Assembly: GCA_035644815.1 (NCBI GenBank)
Contig: DASQNU010000285.1
Location: forward strand, 1-64,000
Source of the DNA: Brevibacillus_F sp035644815
Lineage (GTDB): Bacteria > Bacillota > Bacilli > Brevibacillales > Brevibacillaceae
Direction: 5' to 3'
Length of the DNA stretch: 64,000 nucleotides
In this document: in pieces, positions 51,793 through 60,421 of the stretch
Numbering within the stretch: the first letter of the stretch is position 1
Layout of the letters: each line of letters begins with the position of its first letter
The notes under the pieces: model-generated
What the model was told of the DNA's origin: nothing
Database searches by the model: none
Seen by the model: the letters and a program-made list of their open reading frames with translations, nothing else
Program-made: the position numbers and the translations under genes

Positions 51793-52569
51793 ATGAGAAG
51801 TGCAAAAGTGGTACTGACAACCGACTTGATGACCAATGATGGATTCTTCGGAAAAAGCATTCATGAAGCGGTGAACAGCTATGTCATCAGCCCAGATCTG
51901 AAAGAATATACAGAGGGTATCGAATGCTCCTATACATCTGAACTGGTGCGTGAAGGCGTGGTGCGTGTGAAATACACCAGCCACCTGAAAAATCTGCAAA
52001 AAACGATCTCCATCGTGCATCGATATTCCTTTCCCTTGCTGCACGAATCACGGGAGATCGGTTATATCGTCACCCCCGAAAATCCATATGCCACAAGCGA
52101 GATCCTGATCGCACTGGGTGACTATAAAAAAAATTACTTTAACATCGCCGTCCATGACAGCAGCAACTACATGATGTCCTGCGATGTGCTGGTCTATAAC
52201 CAGAAAGGGGAGATCGGTCACTACTACATGCCCGAGAGCGATTTTGTCTCCCCGCTGCCAATCAAGAACGCATCGATTGCAGAAACTCGGGACAAGGAAG
52301 GGCGCCGCGTATTCCGCACAATGGTCGAACTCGGCGATATCACCGAACCGCAAAACATCCTGGTCGGCTACAACGCAAGCGGGATTACTACGACTGAAAC
52401 GCATCAGGTCACACCGGAAAATCCTGTCGTGATCTCCGATGTGCCGCTGGAGGATAATCCGAATCTCATCCCTGGCGACTGGCTGATCGGCATGACTGAT
52501 GAGAAAAATCGTCTCCTGCTCAACGCCGTCGCACGCGTAGAAGCGGAGGTTGCGACATGCACCGCGTAG
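51793..52569 (+). CDS. unrecognised protein of the RiPP cluster
   Basis: A 258-aa protein, mostly beta by appearance, with no family I recognise, signal peptide or membrane helix. Segments of interest are YIVTPENPYATSEILIALGD and QVTPENPVVISDVPLEDNP, which repeat a TPENP motif about 145 residues apart, hinting at two similar subdomains. RBS GAGGATGAAGAGAAG before ATG 51793. It overlaps the next gene by 13 nt, so it is tied to the pathway. Confidence 0.75.
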   Translation: MRSAKVVLTTDLMTNDGFFGKSIHEAVNSYVISPDLKEYTEGIECSYTSELVREGVVRVKYTSHLKNLQKTISIVHRYSFPLLHESREIGYIVTPENPYATSEILIALGDYKKNYFNIAVHDSSNYMMSCDVLVYNQKGEIGHYYMPESDFVSPLPIKNASIAETRDKEGRRVFRTMVELGDITEPQNILVGYNASGITTTETHQVTPENPVVISDVPLEDNPNLIPGDWLIGMTDEKNRLLLNAVARVEAEVATCTA

Positions 52570-53429
52570 ACGCAGCCCGGGAAGCTGTGCAAAAAGCGTT
52601 TGCCTGGCTGGATCGCAGCTATCAGGCCGACCAATCGCTCTTGCTTTTCGCAGATGATGCTTGGCTGAACCAGCTGCTGCTCTTTCGTTTTGGCAGTCAG
52701 TTTCCGGAGATTAGCCGCAAATGGCAGGCGACTGTGGATGAACGTGTCGCGCAGATCAAACAAATGACGTTTGAGGATGTAGTCGATCATGGTGGTCAGA
52801 CCTTGCACGAACGCATTCAGTTCGCTGACCAATTGATGGCGGTCGTGATGCTTACCCATTTGCTTTCCCGCTGCGAACCGACGGGCCCGGATACCAACAG
52901 GCTTCTCGCGAAAACTGAGCAGCTTTTTGCCACCTACGAGCAGCAAGTGCACAAAAGCGGGTTTCTCTATCAATACATGTACGCCTACAATCTGAAAAAA
53001 TGCGGGCTCTCGGTACCCTCCTATTTTCAACTGACGGAGTCCTATGCCGGTCTTCCCCGGGAGGTAGCCTTTATCTTTCAAGCCTACTATTACACCCATA
53101 TCCTCTTTGCGGATGCAGATATGCTGGAAATTCCCTCGATGCCTGCCGAGCCTTACAGCCACGTATTTGCCTTTATCCGGCAGCATGCCGATCTGGTCAT
53201 GGGGCAAAACCTGCATGATCTCGTCAGCGAATTTGCCATCTGCATGGCTCTTTGCAACCTGCATGACGATGAGCTGTATCATCGCTTGCTTGATCATTTG
53301 CTTGCCCATCAGTCAGCGGAAGGCAATTGGCAACATCCCACCTATGATTTGCGAATCAAGCGGCACTGCGCTTATTTAAGCAATATCGCGCTGCTGGAAG
53401 TACTGACAAGGAGCGTGACGACACGTTGA
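52557..53429 (+). CDS. unrecognised all-helical protein of the RiPP cluster
   Basis: A 290-aa protein, almost wholly helical, with the look of an alpha/alpha toroid. Near the end HRLLDHLLAHQSAEGNWQHP resembles the Q-x-x-D/E-G-x-W repeat of terpene-cyclase/prenyltransferase-like barrels, and ELYHRL and HDLVSEFAICMALCNL recur as helical pairs. It overlaps both neighbours (13 nt upstream, 4 nt downstream TTGA). No catalytic residues can be assigned. Confidence 0.72.
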   Translation: MHRVDAAREAVQKAFAWLDRSYQADQSLLLFADDAWLNQLLLFRFGSQFPEISRKWQATVDERVAQIKQMTFEDVVDHGGQTLHERIQFADQLMAVVMLTHLLSRCEPTGPDTNRLLAKTEQLFATYEQQVHKSGFLYQYMYAYNLKKCGLSVPSYFQLTESYAGLPREVAFIFQAYYYTHILFADADMLEIPSMPAEPYSHVFAFIRQHADLVMGQNLHDLVSEFAICMALCNLHDDELYHRLLDHLLAHQSAEGNWQHPTYDLRIKRHCAYLSNIALLEVLTRSVTTR

Positions 53430-55855
53430 TTCTTTGTCTGGAAAACGGGCTGGAGGCATTGATTGCCGAAAGCCCCTCCTCTCCGCTGATCACCATCCAA
53501 GCCTGGATCAAAGCAGGCAGTGCAAACGAAATGACTGACCAGTTTGGGGTCAGTCATTTTTTGGAGCATCTATTTTTAAGCCGACGCGAGCATCAATCCT
53601 CCGCTCTTTATCAGTTGGAGCAATCGGGTGCGCTCATCAATGGCACCACGAGCAAAGAGCATACTGTTTACAGCATCACCGCACAGCCTGAGCAGCTGCC
53701 GCTGGCGTTGCAGGTGTTGGCTGAAATGCTCCACACCCCTTTCTGGAACGAGGCGATGATCGAGCGCGAAAGACAAATCATTTTTCGTGAACTGGAGATG
53801 CGGCAAAGCGATCCTTCCTGGTTATTGCAAGAAGGGCTGCATAGACAGATCTGGGCTGATAACGCTTATGCCCATCCAATATTGGGAACGAGAGAATCAC
53901 TCTCACAGATAGGGTATGCCCATCTGGAACAATTCTATCGTCGCTATTACACACCAGATCATGTTCAGCTGGTGATCGCGGGTGTCTCTTCGTCGAAGCT
54001 GATCACAGACGCTGTTATCCGGGAGTTTTCCCGGTTTGCCCGCAGCAGCAACGGTGAGGATCAGTCTATTAACAATAACGTTCTGGTTGCCCCTGCCTCC
54101 GGCTATTATCAACTGATCCGGGAAACATCCAGCCATCATGCGGCCGGTATGCTCGATCTCGATCCAACCTTTGAGAGGCAAATCATCGCGGAAGCTGCCG
54201 CAGAAATGATCCGGAAAAGATATGGCTGTACGCTGGAGCGCATGATGACTCGGTTTGGCGGATTGTCTAAGCTGGGCTGGAGTGTACAGGCTGCAGCTTC
54301 CACTTCTTCTGACCCTTCCATCATGCTCGCCCGTGTATCACAATCGACCGTTTCCGCAGAAGAATGGGAAACGCTCCGTCTGCAGCTGCTGCAACAGTAT
54401 GAGAAGAAGCGAGAGCGTATAGAGGGCAAAGCCCATCATGACGGACTCATGTGGCTCTATTATCGGCGTCTCGACAGCTTTGATCGTTACCGGCAGATGG
54501 TGCGCCGGATCCAGCCCGAGCAGATCGAAGAATATCTGGCGGAGTGGGGACAGCTGGCACAGCCAAACTCTCCTCGAGTCTCCTCTCACCCAGAGACTCG
54601 CTTGCGTCGGGAGCTACACTCATTCAGCCAACGCGCTCAGCTTCCTGATCAATCCCGACTGTTGATTCACTCTGTACCCGACTCTGCCATGACCGCAGTG
54701 GTCGTGGCTTTCCCCAACCGGACGATTCCCGACTGGCCCAAGCTGCCTGCCCTTCCTCACGCCTTATCACTTTACTGGGTGAATGGGTTGCTGCGGTCTG
54801 CGGGTACAAATGGCAATGAGGGCAGTTTCCTGCGTACTGGCGCCTCTGTGCAGCCTCTGGTAAAAGAGGACTGCTTCGGCATACAGATCAGCGTCTTGAC
54901 CGAGCAATTGGGTGAAGCCATTGATCGTTTGTCTTCCTTTTTATGTGCACCTGCCTTCCCGCCATCCATCTGGCCGAACGTCCAGCAATCGCTGCGAGCA
55001 CAAGTGGAAGCCCGTGCCGGAACCCTTTTTGAGCAAATGCAAAAAGCCGCCCATTCCACTATGTTTCGCGGACACGTGTATGAGCATGCAATCTATGGAA
55101 GTGACGAATTTGCCAGACAGCTTGGTTATGAGCAAGTGGTCGAAAACGGTCTGGCTGCCTTCGCTTCGCCGATGATCATCAGTGTGTACGGGGGAATACC
55201 TGCCTTTGACATCGCTGACCGCTTTACCCGTCAGTGGAGCGATCGTCCCGCTCGATTCACCGTTCAGGAGTTGCTGCAGCCTGCTGACCTAGCTTTGCCC
55301 GAGCAACCTTCCAGACTTCACTACGGCACGCGAGGTCAACAAGCCCATCTGCTCATCCAGACTCCAGGTGTACCGCTCACATCTCCAGACAAATTCGCCC
55401 TGCATATCACCGGCTCCATGTTGACCGGCAAAGGCGGACGGCTCTTTTTCCGTCTACGTGAGGAACAACAGCTAGCCTACTCCTTTACGGTGTTCAGTAA
55501 GGAATTTTTGGAGGCTGGCTATGCAAACGGCTATGCCGTCTGTCCCAAGGAGCACCTGGAAACCGTAGAGCAGACGTTGTTAGAGGAATGGGAACGTCTG
55601 GCCTCTCAACCAATCGACGCTCATGAAATGCAGCGAGCCAAGGAGCGGTTGATCAACAGTTTTTTGATCAAAGGCCAAGCCAAATCCAGCAAGGCGTACA
55701 TGCACTTGCTGTATGAAATGGCCAATGCGGGCGATGCCCCGCTGATAAATTACACCGACCAGATCCGTGCCGTTACGATGGAGCAGGTCCAGGAAGCAGC
55801 CAAGCGTTATTTGTTATCGGAGCGCCGTGTGACAGTGGTGCTGACGCCGATCTGA
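53426..55855 (+). CDS. M16-family metallopeptidase, probable leader peptidase
   Basis: An 809-aa pitrilysin-type peptidase with two homologous halves. The N-terminal half has the inverted zinc motif H44-F-L-E47-H48 and a Glu ligand about 76 residues on (E124); the C-terminal half lacks the motif, as usual. It includes LTGKGGRLFFRLREEQQLAYS, typical of M16 C-domains. TTG 53426 overlaps the previous stop (TTGA); AAGGAG lies 12 nt upstream. No signal peptide, so it acts inside the cell and is a good candidate to cut the repeated precursor. Confidence 0.9.
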   Translation: MILCLENGLEALIAESPSSPLITIQAWIKAGSANEMTDQFGVSHFLEHLFLSRREHQSSALYQLEQSGALINGTTSKEHTVYSITAQPEQLPLALQVLAEMLHTPFWNEAMIERERQIIFRELEMRQSDPSWLLQEGLHRQIWADNAYAHPILGTRESLSQIGYAHLEQFYRRYYTPDHVQLVIAGVSSSKLITDAVIREFSRFARSSNGEDQSINNNVLVAPASGYYQLIRETSSHHAAGMLDLDPTFERQIIAEAAAEMIRKRYGCTLERMMTRFGGLSKLGWSVQAAASTSSDPSIMLARVSQSTVSAEEWETLRLQLLQQYEKKRERIEGKAHHDGLMWLYYRRLDSFDRYRQMVRRIQPEQIEEYLAEWGQLAQPNSPRVSSHPETRLRRELHSFSQRAQLPDQSRLLIHSVPDSAMTAVVVAFPNRTIPDWPKLPALPHALSLYWVNGLLRSAGTNGNEGSFLRTGASVQPLVKEDCFGIQISVLTEQLGEAIDRLSSFLCAPAFPPSIWPNVQQSLRAQVEARAGTLFEQMQKAAHSTMFRGHVYEHAIYGSDEFARQLGYEQVVENGLAAFASPMIISVYGGIPAFDIADRFTRQWSDRPARFTVQELLQPADLALPEQPSRLHYGTRGQQAHLLIQTPGVPLTSPDKFALHITGSMLTGKGGRLFFRLREEQQLAYSFTVFSKEFLEAGYANGYAVCPKEHLETVEQTLLEEWERLASQPIDAHEMQRAKERLINSFLIKGQAKSSKAYMHLLYEMANAGDAPLINYTDQIRAVTMEQVQEAAKRYLLSERRVTVVLTPI

Positions 55856-56003
55856 TCATTTGCACCACAGATATAGGGGCAGTCTGGAATCATGGTTGAT
55901 CCGGAATGCCTCTTCTCATGATTTATCCAATTTTTTACCATCATCATTTTCCATTTGGAAAGCCATAATAAGATTGTCAAAAATAACATGATGGAGGAAT
56001 ACG

Positions 56004-56210
56004 ATGTCTCAACAAATTGATGTAGACAAACTTAAGCGGGCTGAAGCAGCATCTTCTCTGGCAAAAGACATGATTACACAGGCCATTGAGCAATCCTCTG
56101 CCAATCAAATCTTGGCGCAAGAAGCTTTAAAACAAGCAACGAACGAGATTTCACAAACACAAAAACTAATAAGTGAAGTACAATCCCAATTGCAAGGAAA
56201 CACGAAATAA
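56004..56210 (+). CDS. hypothetical small helical protein
   Basis: A 68-aa Gln/Ala-rich helical protein (AEAASSLAKDMITQAIEQSS..). ATG 56004 with GGAGG 5 nt upstream and a terminator after the stop mark it as a real small gene. It has no Cys and does not resemble a RiPP substrate. Family unknown. Confidence 0.65.
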   Translation: MSQQIDVDKLKRAEAASSLAKDMITQAIEQSSANQILAQEALKQATNEISQTQKLISEVQSQLQGNTK

Positions 56211-56230
56211 ATCACTTCGGAAAAGTGTAG

Positions 56231-56255
56231 GTCTCGTTTATACGGGACTTTTTTT
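56231..56255 (+). terminator. rho-independent terminator
   Basis: GTCTCG (56231-56236) pairs with CGGGAC (56243-56248) allowing one wobble, followed by TTTTTTT. Confidence 0.7.
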
Positions 56256-56262
56256 GTTTCTG

Positions 56263-58530
56263 CTATTCATTCAGCTGATCCCAGTCGACCTCGAGCGGCT
56301 TCGTTTCCACCTTGTTAATATTCGATTTAAATGTCTCGACCCAATCCGGTTGCTTGGGCATCTTTTTCGAAGGCTCGGTGCTCTCCAAAAATGTTCCATA
56401 TTCTTGTTCAACCTTTTGGAGTCCGTTCAGCTCCCACCATTCCTCATCAGTCAAACGTTTGTCGCTGAAAAACTCATAATAGGAATAGACGGATCCTCTG
56501 GCTAAAGACAGCTTCCCGTTAAACGGCACAACCACATAAATATGGTCAAAATAACCGGTTCCCAAAGACAGATTGCCTCCTGGGCTCGCCTGATTCGGTG
56601 CGATGGTGGCCACGTCTGAAACGAGCATATCGCTTAGCTCCAATGCAGACTCATCCTGCGCCATACCCGTTAAGAAGGAATTGGAGATGTGCTCCAGCGT
56701 ACCGCCATACCACAAGAGCCTTTCATTTTCTTCCTCCGTCAGACTCTCGTTGCGCAGCTCCTTGATCGAGCACGTAATCAGTAATTCCAGCAACGCTTTG
56801 TACTCATTCGCACCCGTAAGCAGCGCTTCACTTGCCATGCCTCTCTCTTTCAACACCGTGATGGTATAGTCGGTCAGGTACAATAGTTTGCTGTAAAGCG
56901 GGATATTCGGTTCCACATAATGCTGCTTGGCAACTTCTAGCGGCCCGCCCATTTCAGCTACCGGCTGTTTCCCGTACAATACTGTGTCATGCTTTAATTC
57001 TGCATAGCTGCCGAGCGCCGTATTCAAGGACTTATGCTTCCAGGCATCGGTTGTCATGAAGAAAGGCATGCCGGATTGTGAGTCATACTCCGTCAACGCT
57101 TCCTGAATCGACCACAACCAGCCATTGTACAGGTTGTTCCCCCAGATTTCCTCCGAATAACCGGACACCTTGTCTTGCAGCGACTTATACTGTTTTTCAT
57201 AATCCGGCCAACGTTCCTGCGGTTTATATGTATGCAGCAGCAGGTCCTCGGCTGTCTTGCTTCCCATCACGCCCATCACATCGAGTCCGGATGGAACAGG
57301 TCGCAGGATGGGCTCCATTAAGCTTTGCATGATAAAACTGTCCATCACGTACCGTTGACCCATGAATCTGAATTGTTTGCCGACAGGCGTGGTCACGGTT
57401 GTAAGTTTCCCTTGGATCTTTGGCTCCGGAAGCGCTTTGACGGCTTCACGAAGCTTTTCAACATACGCTTTATCGTTGAACACATTCGGATTTGTGTCCT
57501 TACCGAATACCGATACGCGCAGTGTGTTCATGGTGAATACATGAATATCATCAGATAACCCGACATATTGAGAGGTCGGCACATACAGATTTGACCACAG
57601 CTCCGCACTGCCCGGCGCCTCCGATTCCAGGAAGGTAGTCATGGACATGAGCAAAGCTTGAAGCGCATTGTCGTACAAAAACTCCCCATTGTCCGTAAAG
57701 AAAGGCAATGGCGCCGTCCCAAACCACATCATGGTCTTGAAATACCTGCCCAGTTCATTACTTTTCGTATAATGTCCCCTGACGGTAAACTGCGAATAGT
57801 CCAAATCGGTCTGAAATAGAGGCGATGGTGAAAATGATTCGGCTTTCTCAATCAACGCAATCTCTTTGCCGGCAAGCTCTGCGATCTCTTTATCGATACC
57901 GTCCGGGATGCGAGCTGCCGGGTTCATGAGCATGCGGGCAACTAAAAAGTAGGTAATGTTCTTCTTTTGCAGCTTGATTAAATCTTCATCCTTCAACGCT
58001 TGCAGTATGACAACGGAGCTGTCCAGCATCCGCTCCGTCAACTGATCCAGATCTTTGCTCAAATAGCCGGATTCGACGGACATCAGCGACTTGTCATAAA
58101 ATTGATGATACGTATGCAGCACAGAGTCTGCCGTAATGAAATTGGGTATTCCTCCGTACTCGTTAGCATCATAGACGTAGAACATTTTGGTGTCTCGGCT
58201 CGGCAGTACGACGAAGCCATTTTTCACCAGCATTTCTTGCTGGACTTCTGTGAAGCCTGAAAATTGATTGATATTTTCAATGTTGGAGAGATTTTGTGCA
58301 ATGCTGTAGGGCTTTACTTTCGCTTCATAGGTGGGAATGGTGAAAGGCGGTTTTTTACTGCTGATCGTTTCAAGAGAGGACCACTTTTCATTCATCTTCA
58401 TTGGTGGAAGTTGTTGACTACTACTTTCTTCCTTGACCAGTGCGGCATTTTCCCTACTTGCTTCTTTGCTGGAAATACAGCCGCTTGTGATCAAGCTTAT
58501 ACCGAGCACTGCCGTCCACAATCGTCTCAT
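56263..58530 (-). CDS. DUF3160 lipoprotein
   Basis: A 755-aa secreted lipoprotein: signal peptide with lipobox LITSGC (Cys18), then a long globular region of the DUF3160 type (YGGIPNFITADSVLHTYHQF; MWFGTAPLPFF; ASPGGNLSLGTGYFDHIYVVV). Biochemical function is unknown for the family. ATG 58530 has GAGG 8 nt upstream. 18 nt downstream of a membrane protein on the same strand, so the pair is probably one unit on the cell surface. Confidence 0.85.
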   Translation of the reverse strand: MRRLWTAVLGISLITSGCISSKEASRENAALVKEESSSQQLPPMKMNEKWSSLETISSKKPPFTIPTYEAKVKPYSIAQNLSNIENINQFSGFTEVQQEMLVKNGFVVLPSRDTKMFYVYDANEYGGIPNFITADSVLHTYHQFYDKSLMSVESGYLSKDLDQLTERMLDSSVVILQALKDEDLIKLQKKNITYFLVARMLMNPAARIPDGIDKEIAELAGKEIALIEKAESFSPSPLFQTDLDYSQFTVRGHYTKSNELGRYFKTMMWFGTAPLPFFTDNGEFLYDNALQALLMSMTTFLESEAPGSAELWSNLYVPTSQYVGLSDDIHVFTMNTLRVSVFGKDTNPNVFNDKAYVEKLREAVKALPEPKIQGKLTTVTTPVGKQFRFMGQRYVMDSFIMQSLMEPILRPVPSGLDVMGVMGSKTAEDLLLHTYKPQERWPDYEKQYKSLQDKVSGYSEEIWGNNLYNGWLWSIQEALTEYDSQSGMPFFMTTDAWKHKSLNTALGSYAELKHDTVLYGKQPVAEMGGPLEVAKQHYVEPNIPLYSKLLYLTDYTITVLKERGMASEALLTGANEYKALLELLITCSIKELRNESLTEEENERLLWYGGTLEHISNSFLTGMAQDESALELSDMLVSDVATIAPNQASPGGNLSLGTGYFDHIYVVVPFNGKLSLARGSVYSYYEFFSDKRLTDEEWWELNGLQKVEQEYGTFLESTEPSKKMPKQPDWVETFKSNINKVETKPLEVDWDQLNE

Positions 58531-58548
58531 TATCCGGACCTCGCGATT

Positions 58549-59322
58549 TTATGGATTTGGAATCAACTCGATAATTTTACCATCTTTAACCATAAGTGTG
58601 TGAGTCTGATTTTGCCCCTCCGTGTTTGCAGTGATGCTCAACCGATTTTCCCCGATAATGGATAGCTTCGTGATATCCGGATAACTCTCGCTTGCAGCAA
58701 GAAGCACGAATCCAAAATCAAACCAATAATAGATGCTGATTCTTTCCTGATTGCCCCCGACTTGCTCGATGAAAATCAATTCATCCCCTGGGATCGACAG
58801 CAGATTTCCTGCGTGGAATTGGTTCCATACACCAGCGATCTGTGATCCCGTCCATTTTTTATAGAGCTTCTCACCATCGTATTGGAAGATAAACATCCGG
58901 TTTTTCTCTTGCGGATCGAAGTGCGTCGTTTTACGTACGGCAATCAAAAGCTCTTTCTTCCGATCACCATCCACATCAGCGATCCCGAGCTTCCATGGTT
59001 TCAAGTCGTTGAAACCCTTCTCATAAATGCGCTGCCTCTGCCCGTCGCCGGATTGTCTATCGATCGCCAGCGTATCGCCGTATTGCGCAGAACCCTTTTG
59101 ACTGAACAGGGTGTACACCAATCCATCATCTGTGATCTCATCGATTGTCGTGGGGCGGTTGTTACCGACCACCATGATCATGAGAAAAGTTGCTAGAAAA
59201 AGTGGCAGGACTATGTAAAGAAAGCGATTGAGGCCCCGAGCTTTCATCAGGTGGCGGGAATCCGGCGAATGCAGCATGTCGGCGGTTTCCTTTTTTTCAT
59301 CCATATCCATCGGGTTCTTCAC
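58549..59322 (-). CDS. membrane-anchored FG-GAP/VCBS-like protein
   Basis: A 257-aa protein with one membrane helix (FLYIVLPLFLATFLMIMVVG, about residues 34-53) and an external domain with an FG-GAP-type calcium motif (GIADVDGDRKKELLIAV) and a second blade (AGNLLSIPGDELIFIEQ). GTG 59322 or ATG 59310 may be the start; AAAGGTG lies upstream. It is paired with the DUF3160 lipoprotein. Role unknown. Confidence 0.75.
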   Translation of the reverse strand: MKNPMDMDEKKETADMLHSPDSRHLMKARGLNRFLYIVLPLFLATFLMIMVVGNNRPTTIDEITDDGLVYTLFSQKGSAQYGDTLAIDRQSGDGQRQRIYEKGFNDLKPWKLGIADVDGDRKKELLIAVRKTTHFDPQEKNRMFIFQYDGEKLYKKWTGSQIAGVWNQFHAGNLLSIPGDELIFIEQVGGNQERISIYYWFDFGFVLLAASESYPDITKLSIIGENRLSITANTEGQNQTHTLMVKDGKIIELIPNP

Positions 59323-59412
59323 GCACCTTTAGCCGTATTTCATCCATTACATCAGTGATACAAAAAAAGCTACGTCGAAGCAAGTAAAAACACGCGCATC
59401 TGCCATAAAAAC

Positions 59413-59458
59413 GAAAGACCCGAATGCCGTCCTTGATGCAGTAACGTTCGGGTCTTTC
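59413..59458. terminator. bidirectional terminator
   Basis: GAAAGACCCGAA (59413-59424) pairs with TTCGGGTCTTTC (59447-59458). It lies directly after the stop of the minus-strand antiterminator gene. Confidence 0.75.
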
Positions 59459-59463
59459 ATCTC

Positions 59464-60309
59464 TTATGTTGAAATCTTGAGTTTACTATATATCTTTTGA
59501 ATTTGGATCGCGATGTAAACCAGTTCCATATCGGACAGCTCAACATCATATTCTTCTTTTGCAAATTGGCCAGCCTTTTGCGCACACCCGTAAAATTCCT
59601 TGTACTTTTCTTTGATGAGTTGCGAGATTTCCGGTTCTAACAAATGGGTAGATTCGCCCGCTTCCGAACGTTGAATCGAGAAACGCAAATGTGTCACCAA
59701 TCGTTCGTAGGCGACTGTCTCTTCCGGAATCTTGAGATGTAAGCAGTCTTCAATCACATCAATCATATCGTGTATCATCGTGGTCAGATCCATCGTTTTT
59801 GTCATATCCCCGACGTTCATTTTTGCCGTATGGATATGCATGGCGATATAGCCAACCTCGTCTTCCGGGATCTCTATGCCCAGCTTCTCCTGAATGAGCG
59901 CTTTTGCCCAGCAGCCAATCTGGAACTCCTTCGTATACAGGATTTTGATTTCCTTCAGTAAAGTGTTTTTGATAACCATTCCTTTGGATAATCGTTCCAG
60001 CGCAAAAGATAAGTGATCTGTCAACGCAATATGAATATGCTCACCCAATGTGACGCCTAATTCTTTCTCGGTATAGGAAATAATCTCCTCCGCTACCTGG
60101 ATATGCTCTTCTGGGAGGGTAGACAGGATTTCTTCAAATTTTTCGTATTCCGACCAACCTGAAGTAACAAATATTTTTTCAATCTTTGTCTTATCGATCA
60201 GGTCATTCTTCCTTTTTTGAAACGCAATGGCCAGACCCAGAACAATTTTCTCTTCTCCCTGATCAGAGACCACAACTGCATTATTGTTAAGGATTTTTTT
60301 GATTTTCAT
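59464..60309 (-). CDS. BglG/SacY-family transcription antiterminator
   Basis: A 281-aa RNA-binding antiterminator: CAT domain (KIKKILNNNAVVVSDQGEEK), then two PRDs with phospho-His sites (LGEHIHIALTDHLSFAL and GYIAMHIHTAK in PRD1; later THLRFSIQR and DMELVYIAIQIQK in PRD2). PTS phosphorylation should control its binding to an RAT hairpin. ATG 60309 has GGGGGAA; the longer frame to 60402 is rejected. It is the last gene of the sucrose locus; an RAT sequence was not found in the window. Confidence 0.88.
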   Translation of the reverse strand: MKIKKILNNNAVVVSDQGEEKIVLGLAIAFQKRKNDLIDKTKIEKIFVTSGWSEYEKFEEILSTLPEEHIQVAEEIISYTEKELGVTLGEHIHIALTDHLSFALERLSKGMVIKNTLLKEIKILYTKEFQIGCWAKALIQEKLGIEIPEDEVGYIAMHIHTAKMNVGDMTKTMDLTTMIHDMIDVIEDCLHLKIPEETVAYERLVTHLRFSIQRSEAGESTHLLEPEISQLIKEKYKEFYGCAQKAGQFAKEEYDVELSDMELVYIAIQIQKIYSKLKIST

Positions 60310-60421
60310 GGTATTCCCCCTATCTTCCGTCCTGCAGTTGTGAGGAGTTCCACTTTCTAAAAGTGTACTGTAGCTTTCCCCTTCGTGCGTATCCAATTTC
60401 AACCACTGGCACTGGTGATAT

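Noticed and set aside
56004..56210. Second RiPP precursor next to the M16 gene
   Set aside because: The 68-aa product has no Cys, few clustered Ser/Thr and no similarity to the repeat unit.
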